NCBI GenBank assembly: GCA_050178795.1
Contig: JBFXFT010000004.1
Location: forward strand, 37,299-101,298
Direction of reading: 5' to 3'
Source of the DNA: STF1-184 sp050178795
Lineage (GTDB): Bacteria > Bacillota > Clostridia > Christensenellales > UBA1242
DNA: 64,000 bases
This document shows, piece by piece, positions 8,488 to 17,678 of the stretch. Below the pieces are notes generated by a model that saw nothing but the letters and a program-made list of their open reading frames with translations, was not told the origin of the DNA and made no database searches. A program made the translations under genes and the position numbers. The first letter of the stretch is position 1. Each line of letters begins with the position of its first letter.

Positions 8488-9735
8488 TTATTTTACTTTT
8501 ATTAATTTTGTGTAAATGTCCTTTGCTGGCAATAGGTTTTTATTTAACAGCAAGTTATATACGGCATTGCTGTTGTCTTCAATTTGCATAAGTTCCTTTA
8601 CATATTTTGTCTTTTTTAGGTTGTCTACATCGTTTTTTCTTAAAATTAATTTTGAACTGCACTTCAAATTTGAAAGTAGTTCCTTGTTATTTTCGTTTAT
8701 TGCTAGCGCTTTAATAAACGGCAATTTTTCTATTTTATATACGTGTTTTATTACCTCGTTATGTATGTTTAAAACACCATTTAAAAGTATGCTATTTATC
8801 CTGCTATTTTTGTATCGTTTTGTGTGTACTTGTTCTTTAAATTCGGCACTTGTAGCGCTTTTTATTGCAACTATCTTTATGCGGTTTTCAAGACCTTCGC
8901 TCACGTTATAAAGCGTCTTTAATTCATTAGTATTTGTAGTCAAAAATTTGTAGCGCGCTAGGTCAATTAATTTGTTTTCATCTACTAAACCGTGCTCTTT
9001 TACATAGTTTTCTAGCGCTTCAAAACTTGGTTTAGGTAGAGCCGCCTTAACTTTTAAAATTTCGCCGTTATAGACGCTTTTTCTTATTGCTGTAGCGCTT
9101 GAAAAGGTGCCCTCAAATTTTTCTTCATTATAGTCGCTGCCAAGCCTTTGAACTAGAACAGGTTTAATGTTACTGTTAATGGTCTTTAAAGCCTTTACGT
9201 ATTCAACTGCCAAAATGTTGTTTGGCTTAGTAAGTAGGTTTATTACAGCCTCTTTATTTTTTAATGTTACTTTGTTTTCGGCAATAAGTTTTTTAACCGT
9301 TTGAATTCTACTCTCGCTAAAAGATAAGCCAGAATCCAAATAGTTTTTTAATAGTATTTTATAGTCTGTTGTTTCGTTTAGTAAAAACTCTGCCGTCTCA
9401 TTTAACGCGTTTAAATTTGGCTCTTCCATGCCAAAACTTATCCATTCAACATCTTTAAAGGCGCTAGCAATTTTGACGCTCGCTAGTGCAAAAACCTCTG
9501 CATTGTTTGACGCATAAGGGGCGGGTATGTTTACAACTAGGTCTGCGCCACACTCTATTGCTACTTTTGCCCTTTCGTACTTATCCATAATTGCGCACTC
9601 TGCACGCTGAGAAAAATTGCCACTCATAATACATATTATTCCGTCGCAATTTGTAAGTTCACGCGTTTTATTAATTTGATATAAGTGCCCGTTGTGAAAA
9701 GGGTTATATTCACACACTATTACGGCTAGTTTCAT
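8488..9735 (-). CDS. tmcAL: tRNA(Met) cytidine acetate ligase TmcAL
   Basis: A 415-aa nucleotidyltransferase-fold enzyme of the TmcAL (YlbM, DUF795) family. It activates acetate with ATP and acetylates the wobble cytidine C34 of elongator tRNA-Met. The N-terminal motif EYNPFHNGH (residues 9-17) is the HxGH nucleotide-binding signature, followed by IMSGNFSQR and the adenylate-domain residues. The length is close to the family's roughly 400. Its substrate acetate links it loosely to the divergent Pta-AckA genes. It is monocistronic on the - strand. Confidence 0.92.
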   Translation of the reverse strand: MKLAVIVCEYNPFHNGHLYQINKTRELTNCDGIICIMSGNFSQRAECAIMDKYERAKVAIECGADLVVNIPAPYASNNAEVFALASVKIASAFKDVEWISFGMEEPNLNALNETAEFLLNETTDYKILLKNYLDSGLSFSESRIQTVKKLIAENKVTLKNKEAVINLLTKPNNILAVEYVKALKTINSNIKPVLVQRLGSDYNEEKFEGTFSSATAIRKSVYNGEILKVKAALPKPSFEALENYVKEHGLVDENKLIDLARYKFLTTNTNELKTLYNVSEGLENRIKIVAIKSATSAEFKEQVHTKRYKNSRINSILLNGVLNIHNEVIKHVYKIEKLPFIKALAINENNKELLSNLKCSSKLILRKNDVDNLKKTKYVKELMQIEDNSNAVYNLLLNKNLLPAKDIYTKLIKVK

Positions 9736-9861
9736 ATTCTTTGTCCTTTAATTAGTTTACAAAAATCGTCTTTTGGTGTAACATTAACTTGTTAATATTC
9801 TTATTATATATTAAATACGTTTTTTTAACAAATGGTTTTTAAGGAGTAAAAATAGGTAAAT

Positions 9862-11100
9862 ATGTTTGATTTTGTTTTTAGAAATAAATTAGAGAGAAAA
9901 CTGCTAAAAAAAGCACAAAATGTGCAAATGACAATAGCCCTTCCAGAGGCTAGTTTTAGTGGGATAATAATAGAGGCAGCGGAGTACTGCGTTAAGACAG
10001 AACTTGCCAAAGTAGTGCTAATTGGTAGCGAACAAAAAATTAAAAACACCTATTTACAAGCCAATTTTGAGGGCATAACCTTTATAGACCCAGAGACTTA
10101 CGAAAAGACATCTGAATTAGCACATAAGTTGTACGAAATAAGAAAAGAAAAGGGTCTACTTTTAAAAGAGGCTCAAAAGTTGATTCACGACCCAATTTAT
10201 TTTGCAACTATGTTACTTAACGAAGGTGTGGTTGACGGTGTTGTAGGCGGTGCTGCAACTAGTACTGCAAATATGCTAAGACCAGCGCTTCAAATTATTA
10301 AAGGCGAAGATGGTATAAAAACAATCTCGTCAAGTTTTATTATGATCAACAAAAGTAGGCACAATATAGGAGATAAAGGGGTAGTCGTTTTAGGTGACTG
10401 TGCTGTAAACGTTGACCCAACGGCAGAGCAACTTTCCGATATAGGCTTAGCGACCATAAATACTGCAACAAAAATTGCTGGACTAGAACCTAGGGTTGCT
10501 ATGCTTTCATACTCTACTCACGGCAGTGGAAGCGGCGAAAGTGTAGATAAAGTGGTTAAGGCAACAAAACTATTAAAAGAAAAAGCGCCAGACACAGTGA
10601 TTGAAGGCGAACTTCAAGCAGATAGCGCACTAAGTCTTCGCGTGGCTAGAGTAAAATGCAGGAACAACTCTTGGAAGGGAGATGCTAATGTACTTATATT
10701 CCCAGAGTTAAATAGCGGAAACATTGGTTACAAATTATTAAAGTTTGGCGGAAATTTTAGGGCTATTGGACCTATTATGCAAGGCTTTAGAAAACCAGTT
10801 AATGACTTAAGCCGCGGCGCAACGCTAAAAGAAATTGTTTTGACAATTGCAATTACCTGTATTCAAGCAAACAAACTTGACGAAAAGGAACAAGCAATAA
10901 GAAGAGAGCAAGAAAAGGTAGCAAAAGCACTTGCAAAAAAAGAGTTAAAAGAGCAAAAGAAACAAGAAAAACTTTTGGCAAAACAACCTAAAAATGAAGT
11001 AGAGGTAAAGGAAGAGGAAAAAGTGGTTACAAAACCTGAGCCAGTTGCAAAAGTGGCACCTGCTACAAAAAAAGAGGAAGAAAAAGAAATTACTAAATAA
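9862..11100 (+). CDS. pta: Phosphate acetyltransferase with a charged C-terminal tail
   Basis: Converts acetyl-CoA plus phosphate to acetyl-phosphate. The catalytic domain covers residues 1 to about 334 and carries the family blocks GVVDGVVGGAATST, ITSSSF-like SSSFIM, GDCAVNVDP and the GSGSGES loop. Beyond it is an unusual extension of about 78 residues, rich in Lys, Glu and Gln and ending in an Ala/Pro/Val-Lys stretch. The ordinary enzyme is about 325-335 aa. The tail may be a solubility or tethering segment; its function is unknown. It lies 10 bp before ackA, forming the classic acetate/ATP pathway. Confidence 0.93.
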   Translation: MFDFVFRNKLERKLLKKAQNVQMTIALPEASFSGIIIEAAEYCVKTELAKVVLIGSEQKIKNTYLQANFEGITFIDPETYEKTSELAHKLYEIRKEKGLLLKEAQKLIHDPIYFATMLLNEGVVDGVVGGAATSTANMLRPALQIIKGEDGIKTISSSFIMINKSRHNIGDKGVVVLGDCAVNVDPTAEQLSDIGLATINTATKIAGLEPRVAMLSYSTHGSGSGESVDKVVKATKLLKEKAPDTVIEGELQADSALSLRVARVKCRNNSWKGDANVLIFPELNSGNIGYKLLKFGGNFRAIGPIMQGFRKPVNDLSRGATLKEIVLTIAITCIQANKLDEKEQAIRREQEKVAKALAKKELKEQKKQEKLLAKQPKNEVEVKEEEKVVTKPEPVAKVAPATKKEEEKEITK

Positions 11101-11110
11101 GGGAGACAAA

Positions 11111-12310
11111 ATGAAAATACTAGTTATAAATTCAGGAAGTTCAAGTTTAAAGTATCAATTAATTGATATGGATAACGAAAAAGTTTTATGCAAAGGTGCA
11201 GTGGAAAGAATAGGTTTGGACGGCAGTTTTTTAAAGCATAAGTATGCCGACAAAGAAGTGCAAATAGACGCAACAATTTTGGACCACAAAAAGGCAATTT
11301 CGCTAGTTTTTGAGACGATTACCAATAAAGAATACGGAGTTATAAAAAGCCTAGACGAAATAGGCGCAGTGGGACATAGAATAGTCCACGGTGCCGAAGA
11401 CTACAAAAAATCAGTTTTAATTACTGACGATGTTTTAAAAGTATTAAAAGGCAATATAGCACTTGCACCACTTCACATGCCAGCAAATATTATGGGCGTT
11501 GAAGCGGTTAGGCAAATTGCTCCAAATATGCCAAATGTGGCAGTTTTTGACACGGCTTTTCACGCAAATATGCCAAATTATGCGTTTATGTATGCACTAC
11601 CTCAAAAGGCGTACAAAGACTTTAAAATAAGGAGATACGGTTTTCACGGTACATCTCACTATTATGTTTCACATAGGCTTGCAGCACTAGAAAATAAGGA
11701 CATTAAAGACCTAAAAATAATTACTTGCCATTTAGGCAATGGTTCAAGCATAGCGGCTGTAGACGGCGGAATAAGCGTAGATACTACAATGGGCTTTACA
11801 CCACTTGAAGGACTAATGATGGGGACAAGGAGTGGCGATGTTGACCCTGCAATACACGAATATTTAATGGAAAAGACTGGTTGGGACATTAAAAAAGTTA
11901 ACAACTACCTAAATAAAGAGAGTGGACTTTTAGGCATAAGTGGAGTAAGTAGCGATATGAGAGACTTACTTGAAGCCGCAAAGACAAATAAAGACGCACA
12001 ACTAGCCTTGCAAATGCTAGCGTACAGAATTAAAAAATACATAGGCTCTTACGCTGCCGTTATGGGCGGAGTGGACGCAGTTGTATTTACTGGCGGAATT
12101 GGTGAATATACGCAATCAATAAGGGCGGACGCTCTATCTAATTTAGAGTTTTTTGGAATTGAACTTGACCCTTATAAAAATGATAATGCTCCAAGAGGTA
12201 AAGAGTACAAAATAAGTAAAGACACGAGCAGAGTTGCCGTTTACATTATTCCTACAAACGAGGAATTAGTGATAGCACAGGACACTCTAAAAATAGTAAC
12301 TAAAAATTAG
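11111..12310 (+). CDS. ackA: Acetate kinase
   Basis: Transfers phosphate from acetyl-phosphate to ADP, the ATP-yielding step of acetate fermentation. 399 aa. The ASKHA-fold motifs are intact: INSGSSSLKYQL near the N-terminus, GHRIVHG, the catalytic region around residue 148 (FDTAFH), HLGNGSS, and FTGGIGEY near the C-terminus. The start is ATG 11111 with GGGAGA upstream; the longer reading into the pta tail is out of frame with pta and rejected. Together with pta this indicates a fermentative, acetate-producing metabolism. Confidence 0.96.
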   Translation: MKILVINSGSSSLKYQLIDMDNEKVLCKGAVERIGLDGSFLKHKYADKEVQIDATILDHKKAISLVFETITNKEYGVIKSLDEIGAVGHRIVHGAEDYKKSVLITDDVLKVLKGNIALAPLHMPANIMGVEAVRQIAPNMPNVAVFDTAFHANMPNYAFMYALPQKAYKDFKIRRYGFHGTSHYYVSHRLAALENKDIKDLKIITCHLGNGSSIAAVDGGISVDTTMGFTPLEGLMMGTRSGDVDPAIHEYLMEKTGWDIKKVNNYLNKESGLLGISGVSSDMRDLLEAAKTNKDAQLALQMLAYRIKKYIGSYAAVMGGVDAVVFTGGIGEYTQSIRADALSNLEFFGIELDPYKNDNAPRGKEYKISKDTSRVAVYIIPTNEELVIAQDTLKIVTKN

Positions 12311-12330
12311 AAATATTTTAAATTATCAAG

Positions 12331-12359
12331 TTGACAAGGTAGTATTTTTAATATATAAT
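12331..12359 (+). promoter_or_regulatory. rpmF promoter
   Basis: TTGACA (12331-12336), 17-bp spacer, TATAAT (12354-12359): perfect consensus. The ribosome-binding site of rpmF is TAGGAGGTG. Confidence 0.9.
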
Positions 12360-12401
12360 GTAACAGCAAAACTTTAAAATTAACTAGGAGGTGCATATAG
12401 T

Positions 12402-12599
12402 ATGGCAGTACCAAAAACTAAAGTTTCAAAAGCAAAACGTGATTCAAGAAAGGCTAACTGGAAAGTTTCAACACCTTCTCTAGTTGAATGTTCTAATTGC
12501 CACGAAATGATTAAACAACACCAAGTTTGTCCAAAGTGTGGCTATTATAAAGGCGAAAAGAAAATTACTTTAAAAAGCGATAAAGAAACAAAAAACTAA
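12402..12599 (+). CDS. rpmF: 50S ribosomal protein L32
   Basis: A 65-aa ribosomal protein of the large subunit. It begins MAVPKTKVSKAKRD and has two zinc-binding CxxC pairs (CSNC and CPKC), the zinc-replete form of L32. In most Bacillota a YceD (DUF177) gene precedes it and fatty-acid genes follow; here only plsX is kept. It has its own strong promoter and terminator. Confidence 0.97.
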   Translation: MAVPKTKVSKAKRDSRKANWKVSTPSLVECSNCHEMIKQHQVCPKCGYYKGEKKITLKSDKETKN

Positions 12600-12620
12600 C
12601 GAGCGAATGCTCGTTTTTGT
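12598..12620 (+). terminator. Terminator after rpmF
   Basis: AACGAGC (12598-12604) pairs with GCTCGTT (12609-12615), followed by TTTTG. Confidence 0.85.
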
Positions 12621-12642
12621 TTTATTTGTGGCTTTTTTTTGC

Positions 12643-12648
12643 TATAAT
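12643..12648 (+). promoter_or_regulatory. -10 element for plsX-rnc
   Basis: TATAAT at 12643-12648 downstream of a T-rich tract. No convincing -35 at 17 bp. Confidence 0.45.
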
Positions 12649-12677
12649 TACTCTATCAAAAATATAAAGGTAACAAT

Positions 12678-13721
12678 ATGGACGAAAATAAAAACTTAAC
12701 TGCGATAGTAATTGACGCTTATGGTGGGGACAACGCCCCTTATGAAATTGTAAAAGGTGCAGTTTTATCGGTTAATGAATATAAAGACATTAAACTTATT
12801 TTAAGTGGTAAAGAGGCAGAGATTAAAAATATTTTGTCTCAGTTTAAGTTTGACGAAAATAGAATTGAAGTTATAAACGCTTCCGATGTAATAACAAACG
12901 ACGAAGTGCCAACGGTAGCCATTCGCACAAAAAAGGACTCGTCCTTGGTGGTGGCACTAGACAGGTTAAAAGCGGACGAAAATGTTAGCGCTTTAATTTC
13001 TGCTGGAAGTACTGGTGCAGTTTTGACTGGTGGCTTTTTAAAAATCGGCAGGATGAAGGGCATAAGTCGCCCAGCCTTAGCGCCAGTTTTGCCTACAATA
13101 ATAGACGGTAAAAATGTAGTGCTTATTGACTGTGGTGCCAATATGGACTCTAAGCCAATTAACCTAGCACACTTTGCAATTATGGGCAGTTTGTACGCGG
13201 AGACAATGTTTAACATTAAAAGCCCACGCGTGGCACTTTTAAGCGTAGGGGTAGAGGACGAAAAGGGCAACGAACTAGTTAAAGAGAGTTTTAAACTTTT
13301 AGAAAAATTGCCTATAAATTTTGTTGGAAATATGGAAGCGAGGGACACTTTGAGCGGCGACTATGACGTAATAGTGGCAGACGGCTTTGCTGGCAATGTT
13401 TTGTTGAAGAGCACAGAGGGTGCAGTTGCCAATATGTTTAAAATTGTAAAGGCACAAATAAAGAGCAGAAAGATGAGTATGTTTGGTGCTTTATTTATGC
13501 GAAAGACCTTTAAAAATTTAAAGAGCAATTTGGACTATTCCAATAAGGGTGGTTCACCATTTTTGGGAGCTAAAAAACTCATTATTAAAAGCCACGGCAG
13601 TAGCAGTGCAATAACAATTAAAAGTTGTGTAAAACAAGCACTAGACCTACACACAAACAAGATGTTTGAAAAGTTAGAGGCAGAACTGGAAAAAATTAAC
13701 TTAGATTTAGATGTGGAGTAA
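12678..13721 (+). CDS. plsX: Phosphate acyltransferase PlsX
   Basis: Forms acyl-phosphate from acyl-ACP, the first committed step of phospholipid synthesis in most Gram-positive bacteria. 347 aa. Recognised by IDAYGGDNAP near the N-terminus, ALISAGSTGAVLTG, LIDCGANMD and the C-terminal GSSSAITIKS. Normally followed by fabD/fabG/acpP; here it goes directly to rnc after 2 bp, so the fatty-acid genes are elsewhere. Confidence 0.95.
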   Translation: MDENKNLTAIVIDAYGGDNAPYEIVKGAVLSVNEYKDIKLILSGKEAEIKNILSQFKFDENRIEVINASDVITNDEVPTVAIRTKKDSSLVVALDRLKADENVSALISAGSTGAVLTGGFLKIGRMKGISRPALAPVLPTIIDGKNVVLIDCGANMDSKPINLAHFAIMGSLYAETMFNIKSPRVALLSVGVEDEKGNELVKESFKLLEKLPINFVGNMEARDTLSGDYDVIVADGFAGNVLLKSTEGAVANMFKIVKAQIKSRKMSMFGALFMRKTFKNLKSNLDYSNKGGSPFLGAKKLIIKSHGSSSAITIKSCVKQALDLHTNKMFEKLEAELEKINLDLDVE

Positions 13722-13723
13722 TT

Positions 13724-14404
13724 ATGTTAAATAAAACTCAAATAAGCGAAATAGAAAAAAAGTTGAATTACTCATTTAAAAATAAGGAACTATTGAGTAC
13801 GGCTTTTACGCACTCTTCTTACGGACATTTAATGAACGAGGCGCATAATGAGCGCTTAGAGTTTTTGGGAGACAGCGTTTTGCAACTTTGCGTAACAAAG
13901 TATTTATACACTCATTTTGACCTAGAAGAAGGCGCTTTAAGTAAAATTAGGTCCTTTATTGTAAGCACTAAAAACCTATCTAAGGCAGTTAACGACTTAG
14001 ACTTTATAAGTTTTTTGCAATACGCACAAAGTGGCAACAAAGTTATGTCAAACGCTATAAAAGCAGACTTATTTGAGGCGGTTCTCGGTGCAATTTATTT
14101 AGATAGTAATTTTGAAACCACCTACAATTTTGTCGTTCAAAAATTAAAATTTACAAAAGAGTTGTTTGCTGACTTAATGCAAGACGCAAAAGACTATAAA
14201 ACGACTTTGCAAGAGTTAATTCAAACCAAAAAAGACAATGTATTGGAGTACAGAATAATAAAAAAAGAGGGCCCTGCGCACTTGCCTAAATTTACCGCAC
14301 AAGTGCTAATTAATGGCACGGTTTTAGGAGAGGCAGAAGGTAGGAGCAAAAAGGAAGCAGAAAATATTTGTGCCAGCATTGCAATAAAAAAACTTGATTT
14401 ATAA
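13724..14404 (+). CDS. rnc: Ribonuclease III
   Basis: Double-strand-specific endoribonuclease for rRNA and mRNA processing. 226 aa. The signature HNERLEFLGDSVL spans residues 41-53 with catalytic E46 and D50, and the second acidic cluster DLFEAVLGAIYLD is near 115-127. A double-stranded RNA-binding domain occupies about 155-226 (TLQELIQ... GRSKKEAENICA). It is translationally tied to plsX (2-bp gap) and ends in a terminator before smc. Confidence 0.97.
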   Translation: MLNKTQISEIEKKLNYSFKNKELLSTAFTHSSYGHLMNEAHNERLEFLGDSVLQLCVTKYLYTHFDLEEGALSKIRSFIVSTKNLSKAVNDLDFISFLQYAQSGNKVMSNAIKADLFEAVLGAIYLDSNFETTYNFVVQKLKFTKELFADLMQDAKDYKTTLQELIQTKKDNVLEYRIIKKEGPAHLPKFTAQVLINGTVLGEAEGRSKKEAENICASIAIKKLDL

Positions 14405-14446
14405 AAATATTATTAATCTTTCAATTTTGGACACTAATAATTAATA

Positions 14447-14473
14447 AAATAGGGCAAAAAACCTATTTTTTAT
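14447..14473 (+). terminator. Terminator after rnc
   Basis: AAATAGG (14447-14453) pairs with CCTATTT (14462-14468), then TTTATTG. Confidence 0.75.
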
Positions 14474-14483
14474 TGTGTTTACA

Positions 14484-14512
14484 TTGAAATTTTATTGGCT
14501 TTATGCTATACT
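14484..14512 (+). promoter_or_regulatory. smc promoter
   Basis: TTGAAA (14484-14489), 17-bp spacer, TATACT (14507-14512). Confidence 0.7.
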
Positions 14513-14555
14513 TTTATAGTATGTTGCAAACAAAATAATACAAGAGGTATTTACT

Positions 14556-17500
14556 TTGAATTTTAAGAGAATTGAACTTATAGGCTTTAAGAGTTTTGCT
14601 GATAAAACTAAGGTAGACTTTGACGATGGAATAACCGCCATAGTAGGTCCTAACGGTTGTGGTAAGAGCAATGTTGCAGACGCAATTAGATGGGTACTTG
14701 GCGAGCAACGCACAAAACTTTTGCGTGGTAACAGCATGCAAGACGTAATTTTTGCTGGAACAACCGAGCGTAAAAGCCTTAGTTATTGCGAAGTTTCTTT
14801 GGTTTTTGACAATTCGGACCGTATTTTTGATACTGACTATGACGAAGTAATAATATCTCGTAAACTTTATCGCTCAGGTGAGAGTGATTACTCTATAAAT
14901 AAAACTTCTTGTAGGCTAAAAGACATTACAAATTTACTTTATAACTCTGGCATAGGTAGGGACGGATACTCTATTATAGGTCAAGGTAAAGTAGAAGAAA
15001 TATTAAACTCTAAACCTGAAAACAGGCGCGCCATTTTTGAGGACGCGGCTGGTATTTCTGGCTTTAAAGCAAAAAAGGTGGAGTCAGAGCGCAAACTTGA
15101 AAGAACAAGGGACAATTTGACTAGGCTAAGAGACATTATAGGGGAAATTGAGCGCCAATTAAAACCTATGAAAAGCCAAGCCGAAACGGCAAAAAAGTTT
15201 TTAATTTTAAAAGAGCAATTAAAGCACTTAGAGTTAAACAACTATATTTATCAATATGATTCTGCTAGTGACCAAAAGAAGGAAATTGGCACAAAAATAG
15301 ATGGTTATACGGAAGATATAGCGCAAAAAGAAGAGGATTTACAAAACATTTTAATAAATTCTCACCAAAATTTTGAAGATATTAAAGATATTGACAAAAC
15401 AACCCAACAATTAAATAACGAACTACTTGAACTAACAGTAAGTTTGGAAAAACATTCTGGCGACACCAAAGTTTTACAAGAAAAGGTAAATTATTTAAAA
15501 TATTTGACTGAAAGGGTAGAGGGCATAAACGCCAAACTTGAAAGCGAGCAATTAAAGCATGTAGAAAACGAAAAAGCAGGAAGTAGTCAAAGTCAAGTTT
15601 TAAACTCTTTACGCGTAGAGAGCGGTGCATTAGAGCAAAAATTAAATGTTTTAACTGAGGAATACAACTCTACAACAAACGCTGTCAACAAATTAAATGA
15701 AAATTACATAACGACTAAGAGCGCTTTAAACAACACAGAAAACCGCAGTCGTATGCTTAAAGAAATGCAAAGGGAATTTGAAGGCTTTGCTGGCAGTGTT
15801 AAGTTAACTTTAAAGGCAAGCGAGCAAAATGACGCCTTAAAAAAGAGGATTGTTGGCGTAGTTGCCAATTTAATTTCTGTGCCTGAAAAATTTGTGACCG
15901 CCGTTGAAATGGCACTAGGTAATGCCGTTCAAAACATAGTTACAGAGGACGAGGACGACGCAAAATACATAATAAACTTCCTTAAAGAAAAGCGTTACGG
16001 AAGGGCAACTTTCCTACCTATGACGGCAATTAAACCTAGGTACATAAGCGACAGTGCAAAGGACTTTTTAAAAAGCAAAGGTTGTTTTGGTATTGCGTCT
16101 GACCTAATTAGTTATGACGACAAATTAGACAACATTTTTAAGGGTTTACTTGGTGCAACCGTCATAGTTGACACTTTGCAAACGGCAATAAATATGGCAA
16201 AGGAAAGCCGTTACAGTTTTAAAATTGTAACCTTAGAGGGCGATGTAATAAACCCACAAGGCTCTATTACAGGCGGTAGCCAAAAGAACGATATTGCAAA
16301 CCTAGTAGGAAGAGATAGGGAAATTGAAAACCTTTCAGTTCAATATGAAAAACTAGAAAAAGAACTTGAAACAATTATAGAGACAAGAAGAACTTTGTCA
16401 GAAAAATCTGTTGTTTTAAGTAATGACTTAAAAGAACTAACAAACAAGTTTAACGGCGTTCAAGTACTACTTGCTCAACAACAAGAAAAGTTTGAAAGAC
16501 TAGACTTTTTAACTACCAGTGCAAGTGATGAGATTAGTGCGTTAATAAACGAAAAGGCAAATACTGAGGCTAGCATAAAATCGGTAGAAAAAGAGATAAA
16601 ACTTGGTCAAAAGTTTGACCCTTTAGAGGCGGACAGTTTAACGCTTGCAAATCGTTTAGTTGAAAGCAATTTAAGTGCAGACGCAATGAAAGACGTCAAA
16701 GAAAAAATAGCCATAATTAGAGGAAAACTAGACAACTTAGACGCACATAAAGTTGAACTTCAAAACAGTCAAAATGTGCTTGAAGAAAATAGAACCAGCG
16801 TTCAAAACGAACTAAATTTACTTCAAAACAAAAAGTATAGGGAAGAACTTAACCTAGCAAAGGTTGATACCGACATAGAAAATATGCAAGAGCGCATTTG
16901 GGAAGAGTATGAGTTAACTTATACCTCTGCGCTACCATATAAGGCTGAGGAATATGACCTAAAGCAAGGTTTAATTGACTACAACACAACAAGGCGTGAC
17001 ATTGACAAACTTGGCTATGTAAACGTAAACGCCATTGAAGATTGTAAAGTACTAGAAGAAAGGTACGATATTTTAAGCGCCGAGGCAAATGACTTAATAA
17101 AAGCAGAGCAAGACTTAACCAAAATAATAAAAGAGTTAAGCGCAGAGATGCTTGAAAGGTTTAATACCGAGTTTGAAAAAATAAACAACAACTTTATGAA
17201 GGTGTTTAGAGAACTATTTGGCGGTGGAAACGCAAAACTTGTGCTTACAGAGCCAGATGAAACAGGCGACTTGTTGACGCAAGGCATAGACATTATTGCA
17301 GAGCCCCCTGGAAAGAAACTTCAAAACATTACGCTACTTAGCGGTGGTGAAAAGGCTTTAACTGCCATTGCAATACTATTTGCAATATTGAAGTTAAGAC
17401 CTATGCCATTCTGTCTACTTGACGAGATAGAGGCTGCACTTGATGACGCTAACGTTGGCAGATTTGCAAAATATTTACATAAATTTAGCAACGAAACCCA

Positions 17501-17669
17501 ATTTATTGTAATTACTCACCGTAAACCTACAATGGAGCTAGCAGATGCATTATATGGAGTTACAATGGAGGAAAAGGGCGTTAGTAAAATTGTTTCTGTC
17601 AAATTATCGGAAGCCGTACAAAACGCAGATTTGGATAAAAACAAAAACTCTTCAAATGTTGGTGTATAG
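14556..17669 (+). CDS. smc: Chromosome segregation ATPase SMC (short-armed)
   Basis: Structural maintenance of chromosomes protein; with ScpAB it compacts and segregates the nucleoid. The N-terminal head has Walker A GPNGCGKSN. The hinge spans about residues 428-575, ending in the typical INPQGSITGGS. The C-terminal head carries LSGGE near 928 and Walker B LLDEIEAALDD. The total is 1037 aa against about 1180 for a typical bacterial SMC; the deficit lies in both coiled-coil arms (roughly 255-275 residues each). The start is TTG 14556 after AAGAGG. It is followed by ftsY after 9 bp. Confidence 0.95.
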   Translation: MNFKRIELIGFKSFADKTKVDFDDGITAIVGPNGCGKSNVADAIRWVLGEQRTKLLRGNSMQDVIFAGTTERKSLSYCEVSLVFDNSDRIFDTDYDEVIISRKLYRSGESDYSINKTSCRLKDITNLLYNSGIGRDGYSIIGQGKVEEILNSKPENRRAIFEDAAGISGFKAKKVESERKLERTRDNLTRLRDIIGEIERQLKPMKSQAETAKKFLILKEQLKHLELNNYIYQYDSASDQKKEIGTKIDGYTEDIAQKEEDLQNILINSHQNFEDIKDIDKTTQQLNNELLELTVSLEKHSGDTKVLQEKVNYLKYLTERVEGINAKLESEQLKHVENEKAGSSQSQVLNSLRVESGALEQKLNVLTEEYNSTTNAVNKLNENYITTKSALNNTENRSRMLKEMQREFEGFAGSVKLTLKASEQNDALKKRIVGVVANLISVPEKFVTAVEMALGNAVQNIVTEDEDDAKYIINFLKEKRYGRATFLPMTAIKPRYISDSAKDFLKSKGCFGIASDLISYDDKLDNIFKGLLGATVIVDTLQTAINMAKESRYSFKIVTLEGDVINPQGSITGGSQKNDIANLVGRDREIENLSVQYEKLEKELETIIETRRTLSEKSVVLSNDLKELTNKFNGVQVLLAQQQEKFERLDFLTTSASDEISALINEKANTEASIKSVEKEIKLGQKFDPLEADSLTLANRLVESNLSADAMKDVKEKIAIIRGKLDNLDAHKVELQNSQNVLEENRTSVQNELNLLQNKKYREELNLAKVDTDIENMQERIWEEYELTYTSALPYKAEEYDLKQGLIDYNTTRRDIDKLGYVNVNAIEDCKVLEERYDILSAEANDLIKAEQDLTKIIKELSAEMLERFNTEFEKINNNFMKVFRELFGGGNAKLVLTEPDETGDLLTQGIDIIAEPPGKKLQNITLLSGGEKALTAIAILFAILKLRPMPFCLLDEIEAALDDANVGRFAKYLHKFSNETQFIVITHRKPTMELADALYGVTMEEKGVSKIVSVKLSEAVQNADLDKNKNSSNVGV

Positions 17670-17678
17670 GAGGGCATT

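Noticed and set aside
12839..13348. 169-aa reading frame on the - strand
   Set aside because: Antisense to the well-conserved plsX, with no ribosome-binding site.
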